Origin: JBHJGO01 sp050331715
GTDB lineage: Bacteria; Cyanobacteriota; Cyanobacteriia; Cyanobacteriales; Microcoleaceae
Length of the DNA: 64,000 nucleotides
Reading direction: 5' to 3'
NCBI GenBank assembly: GCA_050331715.1
Contig: JBHJGO010000028.1
Location: 38,772-102,771, forward strand
Of the stretch, positions 55,007-63,622 are shown in pieces. Position 1 is the stretch's first letter. Every line of letters begins with the position of its first letter. Under the pieces are notes generated by a model. The model did not search any database, was not told where the DNA came from, and saw only the letters and a list, made by a program, of their open reading frames with translations. A program made the position numbers and the translations under genes.

Positions 55007-55144
55007 TCAACGATTCAGTTATCGTCTGATCTATGGAAAACAATAGATTTTTAGATAATTGTTTTAAAACTTTGATCATCCTAGAGTAAGATAACGAAAG
55101 GAATCGCAAAAGCGGATTCCGATATGAATTGTTGACATGGACTC

Positions 55145-55158
55145 AGGAGAAAAAATTG
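55145..55158 (+). promoter_or_regulatory. Shine-Dalgarno that sets a TTG start for pdxJ
   Basis: AGGAGA at 55145-55150 is followed 5 bp later by TTG at 55156, giving MATLGVNIDHVATIR, the usual PdxJ N-terminus. Upstream in-frame TTG codons lack such a site. Confidence 0.75.
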
Positions 55159-55875
55159 GCGACTTTAGGGGTCAATATTGACCACGTTGCGACTATTCGG
55201 CAGGCTCGTCGAACCGTTGAACCTGACCCAATTGCAGCCGCTGTTCTCGCGGAGTTGGCTGGAGCAGATGGGATTACAGTTCATTTGCGCGAAGACCGAC
55301 GACATATTCAAGATCGCGATGTTCGTCTATTGCGGGAAACGGTCAGAACTCATCTCAATCTCGAAATGGCAGCAACGGAAGAAATGGCGGCAATTGCCCT
55401 AGAAATTAAGCCCGACTATGTCACCCTAGTTCCAGAACGGCGTGAGGAAATTACGACGGAAGGGGGACTGGATATTGCAGGTCAGCTAGAGCGAATGACC
55501 CAGGTGGTTCAGGCATTGCAAGGGTCAGAAATTCCGGTGAGTTTGTTTATTGATCCCAATCGTCACCAAATTGCAGCTTCTGCTCAAACGGGAGCAAAAT
55601 TCATTGAGCTTCACACCGGCACCTACGTCGAAGCCCAAGGGGGACAGCAGGAGAAAGAATTCACGGCCTTGGTCGAAGGAACGCAGTTTGCTCGTTCACT
55701 TGGATTGCGGGTCAATGCAGGTCATGGTCTAACCTATTGGAATGTTTATCCCGTGGCAAAGATTGATGGCATGGAAGAACTTAATATTGGTCACACTATT
55801 GTCAGTCGAGCCGTTTTAGTGGGATTTGAACGGGCCGTTCGAGAGATGAAACAGGCGATTTTGGGGAAGTTATGA
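55156..55875 (+). CDS. pdxJ: Pyridoxine 5'-phosphate synthase
   Basis: A 239-residue TIM-barrel enzyme that condenses 3-amino-2-oxopropyl phosphate with 1-deoxyxylulose 5-phosphate to pyridoxine 5'-phosphate, the last ring-closing step of the DXP-dependent vitamin B6 pathway. Signature segments are GVNIDHVATIRQARRT, GADGITVHLREDRRHI, LVPERREEITTEGG, VSLFIDP, IELHTG and VNAGHGLTY. The start is TTG at 55156, chosen by the ribosome site 5 bp upstream. It is followed by a repeat-containing intergenic region and ycf54. Confidence 0.96.
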   Translation: MATLGVNIDHVATIRQARRTVEPDPIAAAVLAELAGADGITVHLREDRRHIQDRDVRLLRETVRTHLNLEMAATEEMAAIALEIKPDYVTLVPERREEITTEGGLDIAGQLERMTQVVQALQGSEIPVSLFIDPNRHQIAASAQTGAKFIELHTGTYVEAQGGQQEKEFTALVEGTQFARSLGLRVNAGHGLTYWNVYPVAKIDGMEELNIGHTIVSRAVLVGFERAVREMKQAILGKL

Positions 55876-55965
55876 TTTTTTTGGGTGAAGCGGTGAGGTT
55901 AACCTACGACTTGTTCACCGATGAACTAGAATTATCGAACTAGAATCATTAAAACTATCGGACTT

Positions 55966-56001
55966 AGGATCAAACTCAGGATCAAATTCAGAATCAAACT
56001 T
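55966..56001 (+). repeat. Three tandem 12-bp repeats upstream of ycf54
   Basis: AGGATCAAACTC, AGGATCAAATTC and AGAATCAAACTT occur head to tail, ending 11 bp before the ycf54 start. The array would lie in the leader or promoter. It is either slippage sequence or helically phased protein sites. Confidence 0.75.
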
Positions 56002-56012
56002 AGAACAGCACC

Positions 56013-56345
56013 ATGCAAACTTACCATTACATTCTGGCTAGCCAAAAGTTCTTGATGGAAGAAGAACCTCTAGATGAAGTATTCCGAGAACGCAAGCGTC
56101 ATTATCAAGAGCAAGAAAAGGAAATTGATTTTTGGCTTGTCCCGCAGCCTGCCTTTTTGAATGCGCCGGAGCTATCAGACATCAAAGCAAAATGTCCTCA
56201 ACCGGCGGCGGCGATTATTTCTACGAATCCCCAATTTATTACCTGGCTGAAGCTGCGATTAGAATTTGTCCTCACTGGAGAGTTTCAGGCTCCCTCTGAC
56301 ACAATTCCCCAGCCCCTTGCCTCTCTCACCTCTATTTCTGAGTAA
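56013..56345 (+). CDS. ycf54: Ycf54, subunit of the Mg-protoporphyrin IX monomethyl ester cyclase
   Basis: A 110-residue protein with the family sequence throughout: YHYILASQKFL, EEPLDEVFRERKRHYQEQEKEIDFWLV, CPQPAAAIISTNPQFITWLKLRLEFVLTGEF. Ycf54 is required for activity and stability of the aerobic cyclase (AcsF/CycI) that makes the fifth ring of chlorophyll, and acts at the membrane. A short C-terminal tail (QAPSDTIPQPLASLTSISE) follows the core. It is bracketed by small tandem repeats on both sides. Confidence 0.95.
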   Translation: MQTYHYILASQKFLMEEEPLDEVFRERKRHYQEQEKEIDFWLVPQPAFLNAPELSDIKAKCPQPAAAIISTNPQFITWLKLRLEFVLTGEFQAPSDTIPQPLASLTSISE

Positions 56346-56383
56346 TTCATCCATCTGGTTCATCCATCTGGTTCATCCATCTA
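56346..56383 (+). repeat. Three tandem 13-bp repeats downstream of ycf54
   Basis: TTCATCCATCTGG occurs twice, followed by a partial third copy TTCATCCATCTA, filling the gap between the ycf54 stop and the ribosome site of the next gene. Confidence 0.8.
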
Positions 56384-56398
56384 TCAAAGGTGATTAGA

Positions 56399-57148
56399 AT
56401 GCTAGCAAATCGCGCCACCTCCAACTACAATCCATCTAGACGATGGGGACTGGCAGGGATTCTCACCCTGGCAGCTCTGAACTTTATCCCTCATCCTGCC
56501 CAAGCACAGTCTGTTTGCTCTGCTCCAGAATCAGGGGAATATCTGGTATTGATCGTCAGCTCCACATCAGCAGAGCAAGAAGAGGCTCGACGCACTTTAC
56601 CCCAGGATGTTGAGAGCGAGGTTTGTCAGTACCTAGAGGATACAGTGACACGGGTGGGAGGCTTTCGCGATCGCCTGATTGCCCAAGATTGGGCCAACTA
56701 TGTGACAGGCAGTATTGGTCTTAGAGCCTACGTGATCCGACCCGATAATTCTCAGGTAGGTAACCGTTCTGGGGTTGATCAGCGGCCTCCAGGTCTTAAT
56801 ACATCTGTTGATGCCTCTACACGTCCCTCTCCCACCGATTCAACCCAAACTGGTTCGACCACCACTCGCCTTTCTAATCGTCCGGGGACACCAACTCTGG
56901 GTGCGGGCTATGCCATTCTAGTCGACTACCTCAGCCAACCAGAGCTAGCGACCCAGGTAGAGCAGGTTGTTGGTCAAAAAATTGGCCTGGTTTCCTATGG
57001 TCAGCGTCCCTATCTTTTGGCAGAATACACCCGTGACCTTGAGCAAGCCACTGAAACCTTACAAGCTCTGAGTGATCGAGGGTTCTGGTCAATGTTAGTT
57101 GAGAGTGAGCGGGTACAGGTGATCAGCTCTGAAATTAACTCCCGATGA
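56399..57148 (+). CDS. Secreted protein of unknown function, SPOR-like
   Basis: About 249 residues from the ATG at 56399; a GTG lies three codons upstream. The signal peptide has a basic region (NPSRRWG), a hydrophobic core and cleavage after HPAQAQ. The mature protein has two short alpha/beta modules (GEYLVLIVSSTSAEQEEARRTLP ... and GYAILVDYLSQPELATQVEQVVGQKIGLVSYGQRPYLLAEYTRDLEQATETLQAL) separated by a Ser/Thr/Pro linker. Both resemble SPOR-type repeats in pattern, but this is only a structural guess. It ends 18 bp before the ABC permease gene. Confidence 0.65.
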   Translation: MLANRATSNYNPSRRWGLAGILTLAALNFIPHPAQAQSVCSAPESGEYLVLIVSSTSAEQEEARRTLPQDVESEVCQYLEDTVTRVGGFRDRLIAQDWANYVTGSIGLRAYVIRPDNSQVGNRSGVDQRPPGLNTSVDASTRPSPTDSTQTGSTTTRLSNRPGTPTLGAGYAILVDYLSQPELATQVEQVVGQKIGLVSYGQRPYLLAEYTRDLEQATETLQALSDRGFWSMLVESERVQVISSEINSR

Positions 57149-57166
57149 TCGCTTCAGGGATAGATT

Positions 57167-58126
57167 ATGGCTCGGTATCTGATCAACCGTCTTCTGATCG
57201 CAATTCCAACTTTAATCGCGATTAGCGTTGTTATCTTTGCGATTCTTGCCCTGGCTCCCGGTGACCCCCTGGGAGAATTTGCCGCCAATCCTTCGATAAC
57301 TGCTGAAGTTCGAGCAAATCTCCGCCAAGCCTATGGTTTGGATCAACCGATTCCGATTCGTTACCTCAAGTGGTTTGGGTCATTTATTCAAGGGGACATG
57401 GGCTATTCCTTCACCAGTCGCAGTCCCGTACGAGACCTGATTGGTCAGCGCTTGCCCACTACACTTTGGATTGCAGGCTCAGCCTATTTATTGGCGATTT
57501 TGATTGCCTTTCCCTGTGGCATCATTTCAGCAATTAAACGGCATTCCATTTTTGATCAAATTGCCTCAACTATCGCATTTCTGGGATTTTCCCTGCCTCC
57601 CTTTTTCACGGGCCTCCTGTTTATCGTGATTTTCAGTGTGAAGTTGAACTGGTTTCCCTACATCTACAACAGTACGCTTCAGGTGACGGATTGGCAGAGT
57701 TTCCTGCAACAGGTGCAGCAATCCATCATGCCAATTGCCGTCTTAGGTCTATTCCAAACAGCAGTTTTAATGCGCCATATTCGCGCTGCAATCTTAGAGC
57801 AGTTGAACCAGGATTATGTCCGAACGGCCTACGCTAAAGGTCTCCCCAACTTACGAGTGATCAATGGTCATATTCTCCGTAATGCTTTAATTCCTGTAAT
57901 TACACTGATGGCATTGGATATTCCAGGTTTATTCACGGGAGCTTTGGTCACAGAGCAAATCTTTCGAGTACCGGGAATTGGTGCCTTGTTAATTGATTCT
58001 ATCTACCGCAGTGATACCCCGGTTGTGATGGCTGTTACCTTCATCTACGCCATTCTAGTGGTTGTGTTTAACGGGGTTGCTGACATCCTGTATGGAATTC
58101 TTGACCCACGCGTTCAGTACAAATAG
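57167..58126 (+). CDS. ABC transporter permease, DppB/OppB family
   Basis: A 319-residue inner-membrane permease with six helices. Hallmarks are MARYLINRLLIAIPTLIAISVVIFAILALAPGDP at the start, YGLDQPIPIRYLKWF, the cytoplasmic coupling loop (EQLNQDYVRTAYAKGL) and the ending FRVPGIGALLIDSIYRSDTPVVM. The family imports peptides, nickel or glycosides with a second DppC-type permease, ATPases and a binding protein, none of which is adjacent. It may be in an operon with the secreted protein gene just upstream. A good AGGGA ribosome site precedes the ATG. Confidence 0.93.
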   Translation: MARYLINRLLIAIPTLIAISVVIFAILALAPGDPLGEFAANPSITAEVRANLRQAYGLDQPIPIRYLKWFGSFIQGDMGYSFTSRSPVRDLIGQRLPTTLWIAGSAYLLAILIAFPCGIISAIKRHSIFDQIASTIAFLGFSLPPFFTGLLFIVIFSVKLNWFPYIYNSTLQVTDWQSFLQQVQQSIMPIAVLGLFQTAVLMRHIRAAILEQLNQDYVRTAYAKGLPNLRVINGHILRNALIPVITLMALDIPGLFTGALVTEQIFRVPGIGALLIDSIYRSDTPVVMAVTFIYAILVVVFNGVADILYGILDPRVQYK

Positions 58127-58671
58127 CTGTGTTCTGAGAATTATCTAGACCTGACTGTTGGCCTCGATCTCACCGATAAATCCTGCTCTGTTCGGGATTG
58201 ATCCAGGCTTCTCCCATAGCAGAGTCAATTGATTTATCGCATCAGAGGGTTGATCAAATGCATCAAACTGGATCATCCTCCTGTTCAGCTTTGAAAGGGG
58301 GAAGAATCCCTAATCGGTCATCAGATATCCCTACGTACTCAATCGGTTCAGATGTTGCCCTCAACACGAGTTAAGCTCAGCGTCATCAGTTGCAATCCCC
58401 TAAGAAGTATCCAGTTGTAGCCCTCTCAATTGTAGAATGACTGAAATATCCAAATTAGCGATCATGCCTGTAACTCTCATCTCAGCTGGATGGAATTCGT
58501 AGTTCGATAAGCAGGAACTTACTCCAAATGTTTTGCCCGGATCGATCACCGTTCATTTGTGACAAAACTTGAAATTGAGATGGGCTAAGATTAATTAGAT
58601 TTTAGTTGTATTTTGTGCAAAAATATCAAATTAATATGTTAGGATTAGACAATTCAATTCGGAGTGAAACA
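58127..58671. other. Gene-free region upstream of the cyAbrB gene
   Basis: About 545 bp. The longest ATG ORF (38 codons from 58258) is serine-rich and unconvincing. No clear hairpin with a T-run is seen after the permease. The cyAbrB promoter should lie here, but no textbook -35/-10 pair stands out. Confidence 0.4.
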
Positions 58672-59082
58672 ATGACAGCATCGACAGAAATACCCTCTCC
58701 AGAACCCTTAACTGGGAAAGCTTTATTGCAGAAAGTGAAGGCGCTCGGCAGTCGCCCTCGACGTGAGACTGCCAAGCTGTGCGGGTATTACACCGTCACA
58801 AAAGAGGATGAAATGCGAGCAAACATGACTGAATTTTATGATGCTTTGCTCGCTGCTAAGGGGATTTCCCTAGATCCAGGTCGTTCCAAAGATGGTCGGG
58901 GTCGGGAAGCCAGTTATCGTGCCTGCGTTCATAAGAATGGTTCGCTTGTGATTGGTGCAAACTATACTCAATCAATGGGACTACACCCGGGAGATCAGTT
59001 TGAAATTCGTCTAGGTCACAAACACATTCATCTGATTCAGGTCGAATCAAGATCTGGTGAAGCTTACGACGAAGAAGAGTAA
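58672..59082 (+). CDS. AbrB-family transcriptional regulator (cyAbrB type)
   Basis: A 136-residue DNA-binding protein from the ATG at 58672, chosen because GGAGTG precedes it and the sequence matches family starts. An N-terminal segment (PLTGKALLQKVKALGSRPRRETAKLCGYYT) is characteristic of cyAbrB. The AbrB-like beta-hairpin is at the C-terminus, in SLVIGANYTQSMGLHPGDQFEIRLGHKHIHLIQV. These regulators influence nitrogen and carbon metabolism, hydrogenase and toxin genes in cyanobacteria. Which clade (A or B) is uncertain. It stands alone. Confidence 0.92.
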   Translation: MTASTEIPSPEPLTGKALLQKVKALGSRPRRETAKLCGYYTVTKEDEMRANMTEFYDALLAAKGISLDPGRSKDGRGREASYRACVHKNGSLVIGANYTQSMGLHPGDQFEIRLGHKHIHLIQVESRSGEAYDEEE

Positions 59083-59420
59083 GTCCTCATCGTCCTTTTT
59101 CCCAATCACATCAGCATCTCGCCCGCTAAGGTGGTGACTTGATATTAGTGGGCAGGTTGCTAATTTAGAACTGGACTGACGTTGTCTAAGACATGGAACC
59201 CTAAATGGTCTGACATGCAATTCAGCTTGGAACTTAATCCTGCGTTGATTACCCTAATGTTTGGTTGTATCCCCGTCGCAAATTGCTGAATCGTCGAACT
59301 TTTCAGGTCGATTGCAGCGATGGCGAGAAGATTCTATAGAATTACGGTCGCTTTTCCTGGCTGGAATACTCCATAATAAGAGAAGCGGCTTAACAAATCT
59401 TAAGAATTACGGATTTTGAC
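59083..59420. other. Gene-free region between cyAbrB and ubiD
   Basis: About 338 bp. It holds a 9-bp inverted repeat GCCCGCTAA/TTAGTGGGC (59121-59153, one G-T pair, 15-nt loop) without a T-run, perhaps a weak terminator. No supported gene is seen. Confidence 0.4.
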
Positions 59421-60929
59421 ATGGCAAGAGACTTGCGAGGCTTCCTCGAAATTCTGGAGGAGCGGGGACAACTGCGTCGGATCAGCACCGAGGTTGATCC
59501 AGATTTAGAAATTGCTGAAATCTCCAATCGGATGTTGCAATGCGGAGGCCCCGCCCTACTGTTTGAGTCAGTGAAAGGGGCATCGTATCCGGTAGCAGTG
59601 AACCTGATGGGAACGGAAGAGCGGGTTTGCTGGGCAATGAACCTGGAACAGCCTCAACAATTGGAGGATTTGGGGAAAAAGTTAGGCATGCTACAGCAAC
59701 CCAAACCACCTAAAAAGATCTCCCAGGCAATTGATTTTGGCAAAGTATTATTTGATGTGGTCAAGGCAAAACCCGGCCGCAATTTTTTTCCCCCTTGCCA
59801 GCAGGTAATCACTCAGGGAGAAGAGATTGATTTAGCCAGAATTCCGATGATTCGACCCTATTCTAAAGATGCAGGTCGGATTATTACGCTTGGTTTGGTG
59901 ATCACAAAGGATTGCGAAACCGGGACGCCCAATGTCGGTGTTTACCGCTTGCAGTTGCAATCCAGGAACACCATGACGGTTCATTGGCTCTCTGTTCGAG
60001 GTGGAGCCAGACATCTGCGCAAGGCGGCAGAGCAGGGGAAAAAATTAGAAATTGCCATTGCCTTGGGGGTTGATCCGTTGATTATCATGGCGGCGGCTAC
60101 CCCGATCCCGGTTGACTTATCTGAATGGTTGTTTGCGGGATTGTACGGTGGTTCTGGGGTTCAGTTGGCCAGGTGCAAAACGCTGGATTTAGAAGTTCCT
60201 GCCGATTCAGAGTTTGTGCTGGAGGGAACGATTACCCCTGGAGAGGTTCTACCGGATGGCCCCTTTGGGGATCACATGGGTTATTACGGCGGCGTTGAGG
60301 ATTCTCCCCTAGTCAGGTTTCACTGCGTTACCCATCGCAAGAACCCTATTTACCTGACCACCTTCAGCGGTCGTCCGCCCAAGGAAGAAGCGATGATGGC
60401 GATCGCTCTCAACCGCATTTACACCCCTATCCTACGACAGCAGGTTTCAGAGATTGTTGACTTCTTCCTGCCGATGGAAGCCCTGAGCTACAAAGCGGCC
60501 GTTATTTCCATCGACAAAGCCTATCCGGGTCAAGCTCGTCGAGCTGCTCTGGCCTTTTGGAGTGCGCTACCGCAGTTCACTTATACCAAGTTTGTGGTTG
60601 TCGTAGACAAGAGCATTAATATTCGAGATCCGCGCCAGGTAGTTTGGGCCATCAGTTCCAAGGTTGATCCATCACGGGATGTCTTCATTCTGCCAAATAC
60701 ACCGTTTGACACCCTGGATTTTGCCAGTGAGAAGGTTGGCTTGGGGGGTCGCATGGGAATTGATGCAACCACAAAGATTCCCCCCGAAACGGATCATGCT
60801 TGGGGAGAACCGCTAGAATCCGATCCAACCATGGCGGAGCAGGTCACTCGTCGCTGGCCTGAATACGGGCTGAGTGATATCAACTTAACTGAGGTCGATC
60901 CCAATCAGTTTGGTTACGAAATGCACTAG
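59421..60929 (+). CDS. ubiD: UbiD family decarboxylase
   Basis: A 502-residue prenylated-FMN-dependent decarboxylase. The family opening (DLRGFLEILEERGQLRRI) and core segments (IALGVDPLIIMAAATPIP, YGGSGVQLARCKTLDLEVPADSEFVLEGTITPGE, GPFGDHMGYYGG) are all present. So is the metal/prFMN-binding region around NVGVYRLQLQSRNTMTVHW. In cyanobacteria a UbiD homologue is linked to decarboxylation of 4-hydroxy-3-polyprenylbenzoate in plastoquinone synthesis, which is the likely role here. No UbiX is adjacent. It is convergent with the ferredoxin/MBL gene. Confidence 0.94.
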   Translation: MARDLRGFLEILEERGQLRRISTEVDPDLEIAEISNRMLQCGGPALLFESVKGASYPVAVNLMGTEERVCWAMNLEQPQQLEDLGKKLGMLQQPKPPKKISQAIDFGKVLFDVVKAKPGRNFFPPCQQVITQGEEIDLARIPMIRPYSKDAGRIITLGLVITKDCETGTPNVGVYRLQLQSRNTMTVHWLSVRGGARHLRKAAEQGKKLEIAIALGVDPLIIMAAATPIPVDLSEWLFAGLYGGSGVQLARCKTLDLEVPADSEFVLEGTITPGEVLPDGPFGDHMGYYGGVEDSPLVRFHCVTHRKNPIYLTTFSGRPPKEEAMMAIALNRIYTPILRQQVSEIVDFFLPMEALSYKAAVISIDKAYPGQARRAALAFWSALPQFTYTKFVVVVDKSINIRDPRQVVWAISSKVDPSRDVFILPNTPFDTLDFASEKVGLGGRMGIDATTKIPPETDHAWGEPLESDPTMAEQVTRRWPEYGLSDINLTEVDPNQFGYEMH

Positions 60930-60930
60930 G

Positions 60931-61803
60931 TTATTGACGGGTCATCCACTCAATACAATGACTCAGTTCTTGATGCATTGTGGCTGGATCTGCATGGTGA
61001 CGCCGCCCATGCCCTGGCAAAACCCATTCGAAGCGATAGTTGAGTAGCTTTTTCATCGATTGCAGTTGTTCTGTCCAGGAATACCAACAATACCGTCGGA
61101 AGGCATAGAGCTGACCCAGCGGCTCTGACCAGGCCAGGTGATCGCCTGTAAACAGAAATTTCTGGTCATACAGTAAAACGGTATGACCGGGACTGTGGCC
61201 CGGAACTGGAATGATCAGCAAATCAGGCGCAAGCTCTATTGGTTCATCACCAGAGAGCTGGATTTCAACGGAGCGGGTCTCAGCGGTAATCTCAGTCTGG
61301 TGTAGGAGGCGATCGCAACCGAAATGGTCGTGAAATTTCTGGTGGTCGGCAATGTCGTCCCGGTGGGTCAGATAGTGATAACGGATGCCCCCTAGCTGTT
61401 CAAGTTGCCGCACGAGGGGTGGAGAAAATCGGGGAGAATCCACCAATATATTTCCCTGGGGTCGCCGAATCAGATAACTGGCTGCGCCGAAGGATTTCTC
61501 GGAATGGTAGCCGCAGTAGTAAACCGAATCCTCGATCAAAGCAGGGAGGGATTGCTGGGCGGTTTTGATTGCTGTTGGCTTTTCCACCGTGCCAATTGAA
61601 GCCGTTGGGCAGGAGAGTAATGCCTGCATCGCCTGCAATTCTTCATCAGTCGTCGCGGGTTGGTGGAAAACGGCTGATTGTTGTGCCTGGCGATTGAAAA
61701 TCTCCGGAGCTATCCATCGACAGGCATCACAGTCGATGCAGCTCTGGTCAACGTAAAAATTCCCCTTGATGTTTTCAGTTCGACGTTTTTGTAGCTGTGC
61801 CAT
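60931..61803 (-). CDS. Ferredoxin - metallo-beta-lactamase fusion protein
   Basis: A 290-residue protein. The N-terminal 70 residues are a ferredoxin-like domain with CIDCDAC (C22, C25, C28) and a distal cysteine in LLSCPTAS (C65), suited to one [4Fe-4S] or [3Fe-4S] cluster. Residues 90-285 are a metallo-beta-lactamase fold with LTHRDDIADH (a variant of HxHxDH), PGHSPGHT, TGDHLAW and LPGHGRRH. Such fusions occur in cyanobacteria and plants, and the substrate is unknown. An AGGAGG ribosome site and a perfect 8-3-8 palindrome 33-51 bp upstream suggest regulated expression. Stop codons are 1 bp from ubiD, convergent. Confidence 0.88.
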   Translation of the reverse strand: MAQLQKRRTENIKGNFYVDQSCIDCDACRWIAPEIFNRQAQQSAVFHQPATTDEELQAMQALLSCPTASIGTVEKPTAIKTAQQSLPALIEDSVYYCGYHSEKSFGAASYLIRRPQGNILVDSPRFSPPLVRQLEQLGGIRYHYLTHRDDIADHQKFHDHFGCDRLLHQTEITAETRSVEIQLSGDEPIELAPDLLIIPVPGHSPGHTVLLYDQKFLFTGDHLAWSEPLGQLYAFRRYCWYSWTEQLQSMKKLLNYRFEWVLPGHGRRHHADPATMHQELSHCIEWMTRQ

Positions 61804-61835
61804 GGTTCGCCTCCTGAATTTATCTCTTATCTCTT

Positions 61836-61854
61836 ACTCATACTCGGTATGAGT
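61836..61854 (-). promoter_or_regulatory. Operator-like palindrome of the ferredoxin/MBL gene
   Basis: ACTCATAC-TCG-GTATGAGT, a perfect 8-3-8 inverted repeat, lies 33-51 bp upstream of the ATG at 61803, where a promoter should be. The length and symmetry fit a dimeric ArsR-, TetR- or MarR-type site. No such regulator gene is in the window. Confidence 0.6.
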
Positions 61855-61898
61855 TCTGATTTCATTGTAGCGAACAAAAAAATTTAGTGGGAACCATC

Positions 61899-62045
61899 CT
61901 AAAATCTCTGCAAATATTTATAATTCTCATTTTCTGCAGATCTCCGTAACTTCTGCAAAACAAGCAATTTATAAGTCGCATCTTTTGCTCTTTTCGTATC
62001 TTCGTCCGTTTCCCACTCTTGGTTGTCCATACCAATACTTTCCAT
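61899..62045 (-). CDS. Candidate 48-residue protein or gene remnant
   Basis: Reading the minus strand from ATG at 62045 gives 48 residues, charged and helical (MDNQEWETDEDTKRAKDATY, then KLLVLQKLRRSAENENYKYL). A second minus-strand frame overlaps it and is open for 54 codons (61969-62133). It reads KYDQFTQYNDETVVRGFDEL followed by MNGKYWYG, but has no ATG near its beginning. Both look protein-like, and a one-base shift near 62030 would join them into about 85 residues. So this may be a frameshifted remnant of one gene, or a real small gene. I do not recognise a family. Confidence 0.35.
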   Translation of the reverse strand: MESIGMDNQEWETDEDTKRAKDATYKLLVLQKLRRSAENENYKYLQRF

Positions 62046-62154
62046 TCATCAGCTCGTCAAATCCTCTAACTACCGTCTCATCGTTATATTGCGTGAACTG
62101 GTCATATTTCCATATATAAATGAATGAGCTCTGCTAATTCATAGCCAAAGCTCA

Positions 62155-62182
62155 AACATAAAAGAGGCAACAAAGTGCCTCT
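62155..62182 (-). terminator. Rho-independent terminator of dapL
   Basis: AGAGGCA/TGCCTCT (62163-62169 and 62176-62182), a 7-bp stem with 6-nt loop, is followed on the minus strand by TTTATGTTT. It lies 45 bp past the dapL stop. Confidence 0.8.
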
Positions 62183-62226
62183 CTAACTCAATTCAAATTT
62201 TTTGTCTTTTTATTCAAAGCTTTCAT

Positions 62227-63462
62227 CTAAACCTTGAACTTCTCTGTAATTCGTTGCAGCGCTGTTTCGACATTCTCTCGGCTGTTAAAGGCAGAGATTC
62301 GGAAGTAGCCCTCACCGGCTGAACCAAACCCAGAACCGGGTGTCCCAACAACGTGACAGGTTTGCAACAACTTATCAAAGAAATCCCAACTGGATAGGCC
62401 GTTGGGCGTTTTCACCCAAACGTAGGGGGCATTCACGCCGCCGTAAACTGACAGCCCCGCAGCGGTTAATTGTTCACAAATCAGTCGGGCATTTTCCAGA
62501 TAAAAACTGACAAATTCCTTAACTTGGGTTAGGCCTTCCGGTGAATAAACTGCCTCTGCTCCCCGCTGCACAACATAGGAAACGCCATTAAACTTGGTGG
62601 ATTGACGACGATTCCACAGTTTCCATAACCCCACATCGGAACCGTCTGCCGCCTTTGCCGTCAAGGTTTTCGGCACGACTGTCCAGGCGCAACGGGTTCC
62701 GGTAAAGCCTGCATTTTTGGAGAAAGAGCGAAATTCAATTGCACAGTCCCGTGCACCCGGAATCTCATAGATCGAGTGGGGCAATGTGGTGTCAGTGATA
62801 AAGGCTTCGTAGGCCGAATCAAACAAAATAATAGAATGGTTGATTCTGGCATAATCAACCCAGGATTGGAGATGGTCTCGGCTGATTGTTGCTCCAGTTG
62901 GGTTATTCGGAAAACAAAGATAGATCAGGTCAACTTTTTCGGTTGGCAAGGCGGGAGTAAAGTTATTCTCAGCGGAAACAGGCAAATAAACCAGGCCGCC
63001 GTATTTTCCAGTCTCGTCCACTTCTCCTGTGTTTCCGGCCATGACATTGGTATCAACGTAGACTGGATAGACCGGATCAAGCACGGCAATTTTATTGTTT
63101 GCGTCGAAGATATCTAGAATATTTCCGCTGTCACACTTGGAACCGTCGGAAATGAAAATTTCGCTAGCATCAATCTCACACCCCCGCGCTTGAAATTCAT
63201 GCTGGGCAATTTTTTCTCGCAGCCAGCCGTATCCCTGTTCTGGGCCATATCCCTTGAAGGTAGCGCGATCGCCCATGTCCTCAACTGCTTGGATCATGGC
63301 CGTTCGACAAGCAGCAGGCAGCGGTTCCGTCACATCACCAATTCCTAACTTAATGATTGCTGCCTTGGGGTTTGCCTCAGCGAAGGCATTGACTCGACGA
63401 GCAATTTCAGGAAACAGATATCCAGCCTTGAGCTTTAGGTAGTTGTTGTTAATCGTGGCCAT
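62227..63462 (-). CDS. dapL: LL-diaminopimelate aminotransferase
   Basis: A 411-residue PLP enzyme that converts tetrahydrodipicolinate directly to LL-diaminopimelate in lysine and peptidoglycan synthesis, the route used by plants and cyanobacteria. It has the family start NNNYLKLKAGYLFPEIARRV and IIKLGIGDVTEPLP, the PLP-contacting segments ISDGSKCDSGN and LCFPNNPTGA, FDSAYEAFI, and the Schiff-base lysine in FRSFSKNAGFTGTRCAW. The final arginine region (GEGYFRISAFNSRENVETAL) is intact. Full length. A clear terminator follows the gene. Confidence 0.97.
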   Translation of the reverse strand: MATINNNYLKLKAGYLFPEIARRVNAFAEANPKAAIIKLGIGDVTEPLPAACRTAMIQAVEDMGDRATFKGYGPEQGYGWLREKIAQHEFQARGCEIDASEIFISDGSKCDSGNILDIFDANNKIAVLDPVYPVYVDTNVMAGNTGEVDETGKYGGLVYLPVSAENNFTPALPTEKVDLIYLCFPNNPTGATISRDHLQSWVDYARINHSIILFDSAYEAFITDTTLPHSIYEIPGARDCAIEFRSFSKNAGFTGTRCAWTVVPKTLTAKAADGSDVGLWKLWNRRQSTKFNGVSYVVQRGAEAVYSPEGLTQVKEFVSFYLENARLICEQLTAAGLSVYGGVNAPYVWVKTPNGLSSWDFFDKLLQTCHVVGTPGSGFGSAGEGYFRISAFNSRENVETALQRITEKFKV

Positions 63463-63622
63463 TTTGAACGATTGCAGTTGATTACGTGAGGTGAATAACA
63501 GTGTTGCAAATCTTTGACAGCAACTTTAGTCCAGCTTACAGGGTTGTGGAGCGAGGTGGAACAGTTGTTGATACTCCGCTTATTTGAGTTAACGTTATTA
63601 TCAGCACTCTCAACCCATCAGA

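Larger units (their letters stand above)
61804..62226. other. Region between the ferredoxin/MBL gene and dapL
   Basis: About 420 bp holding the operator-like palindrome 61836-61854, a 48-codon minus-strand ORF (61899-62045) overlapping another open frame (61969-62133), and the dapL terminator (62155-62182). Confidence 0.6.

Noticed and set aside
58258..58374. 38-codon ORF in the gap before cyAbrB
   Set aside because: Ser-rich, no ribosome site, and no protein-like pattern.
59221..59295. 24-codon hydrophobic ORF reminiscent of small DUF3096-like proteins
   Set aside because: The match is only a few residues long and the frame ends at once; it is too weak to support as a gene or remnant.
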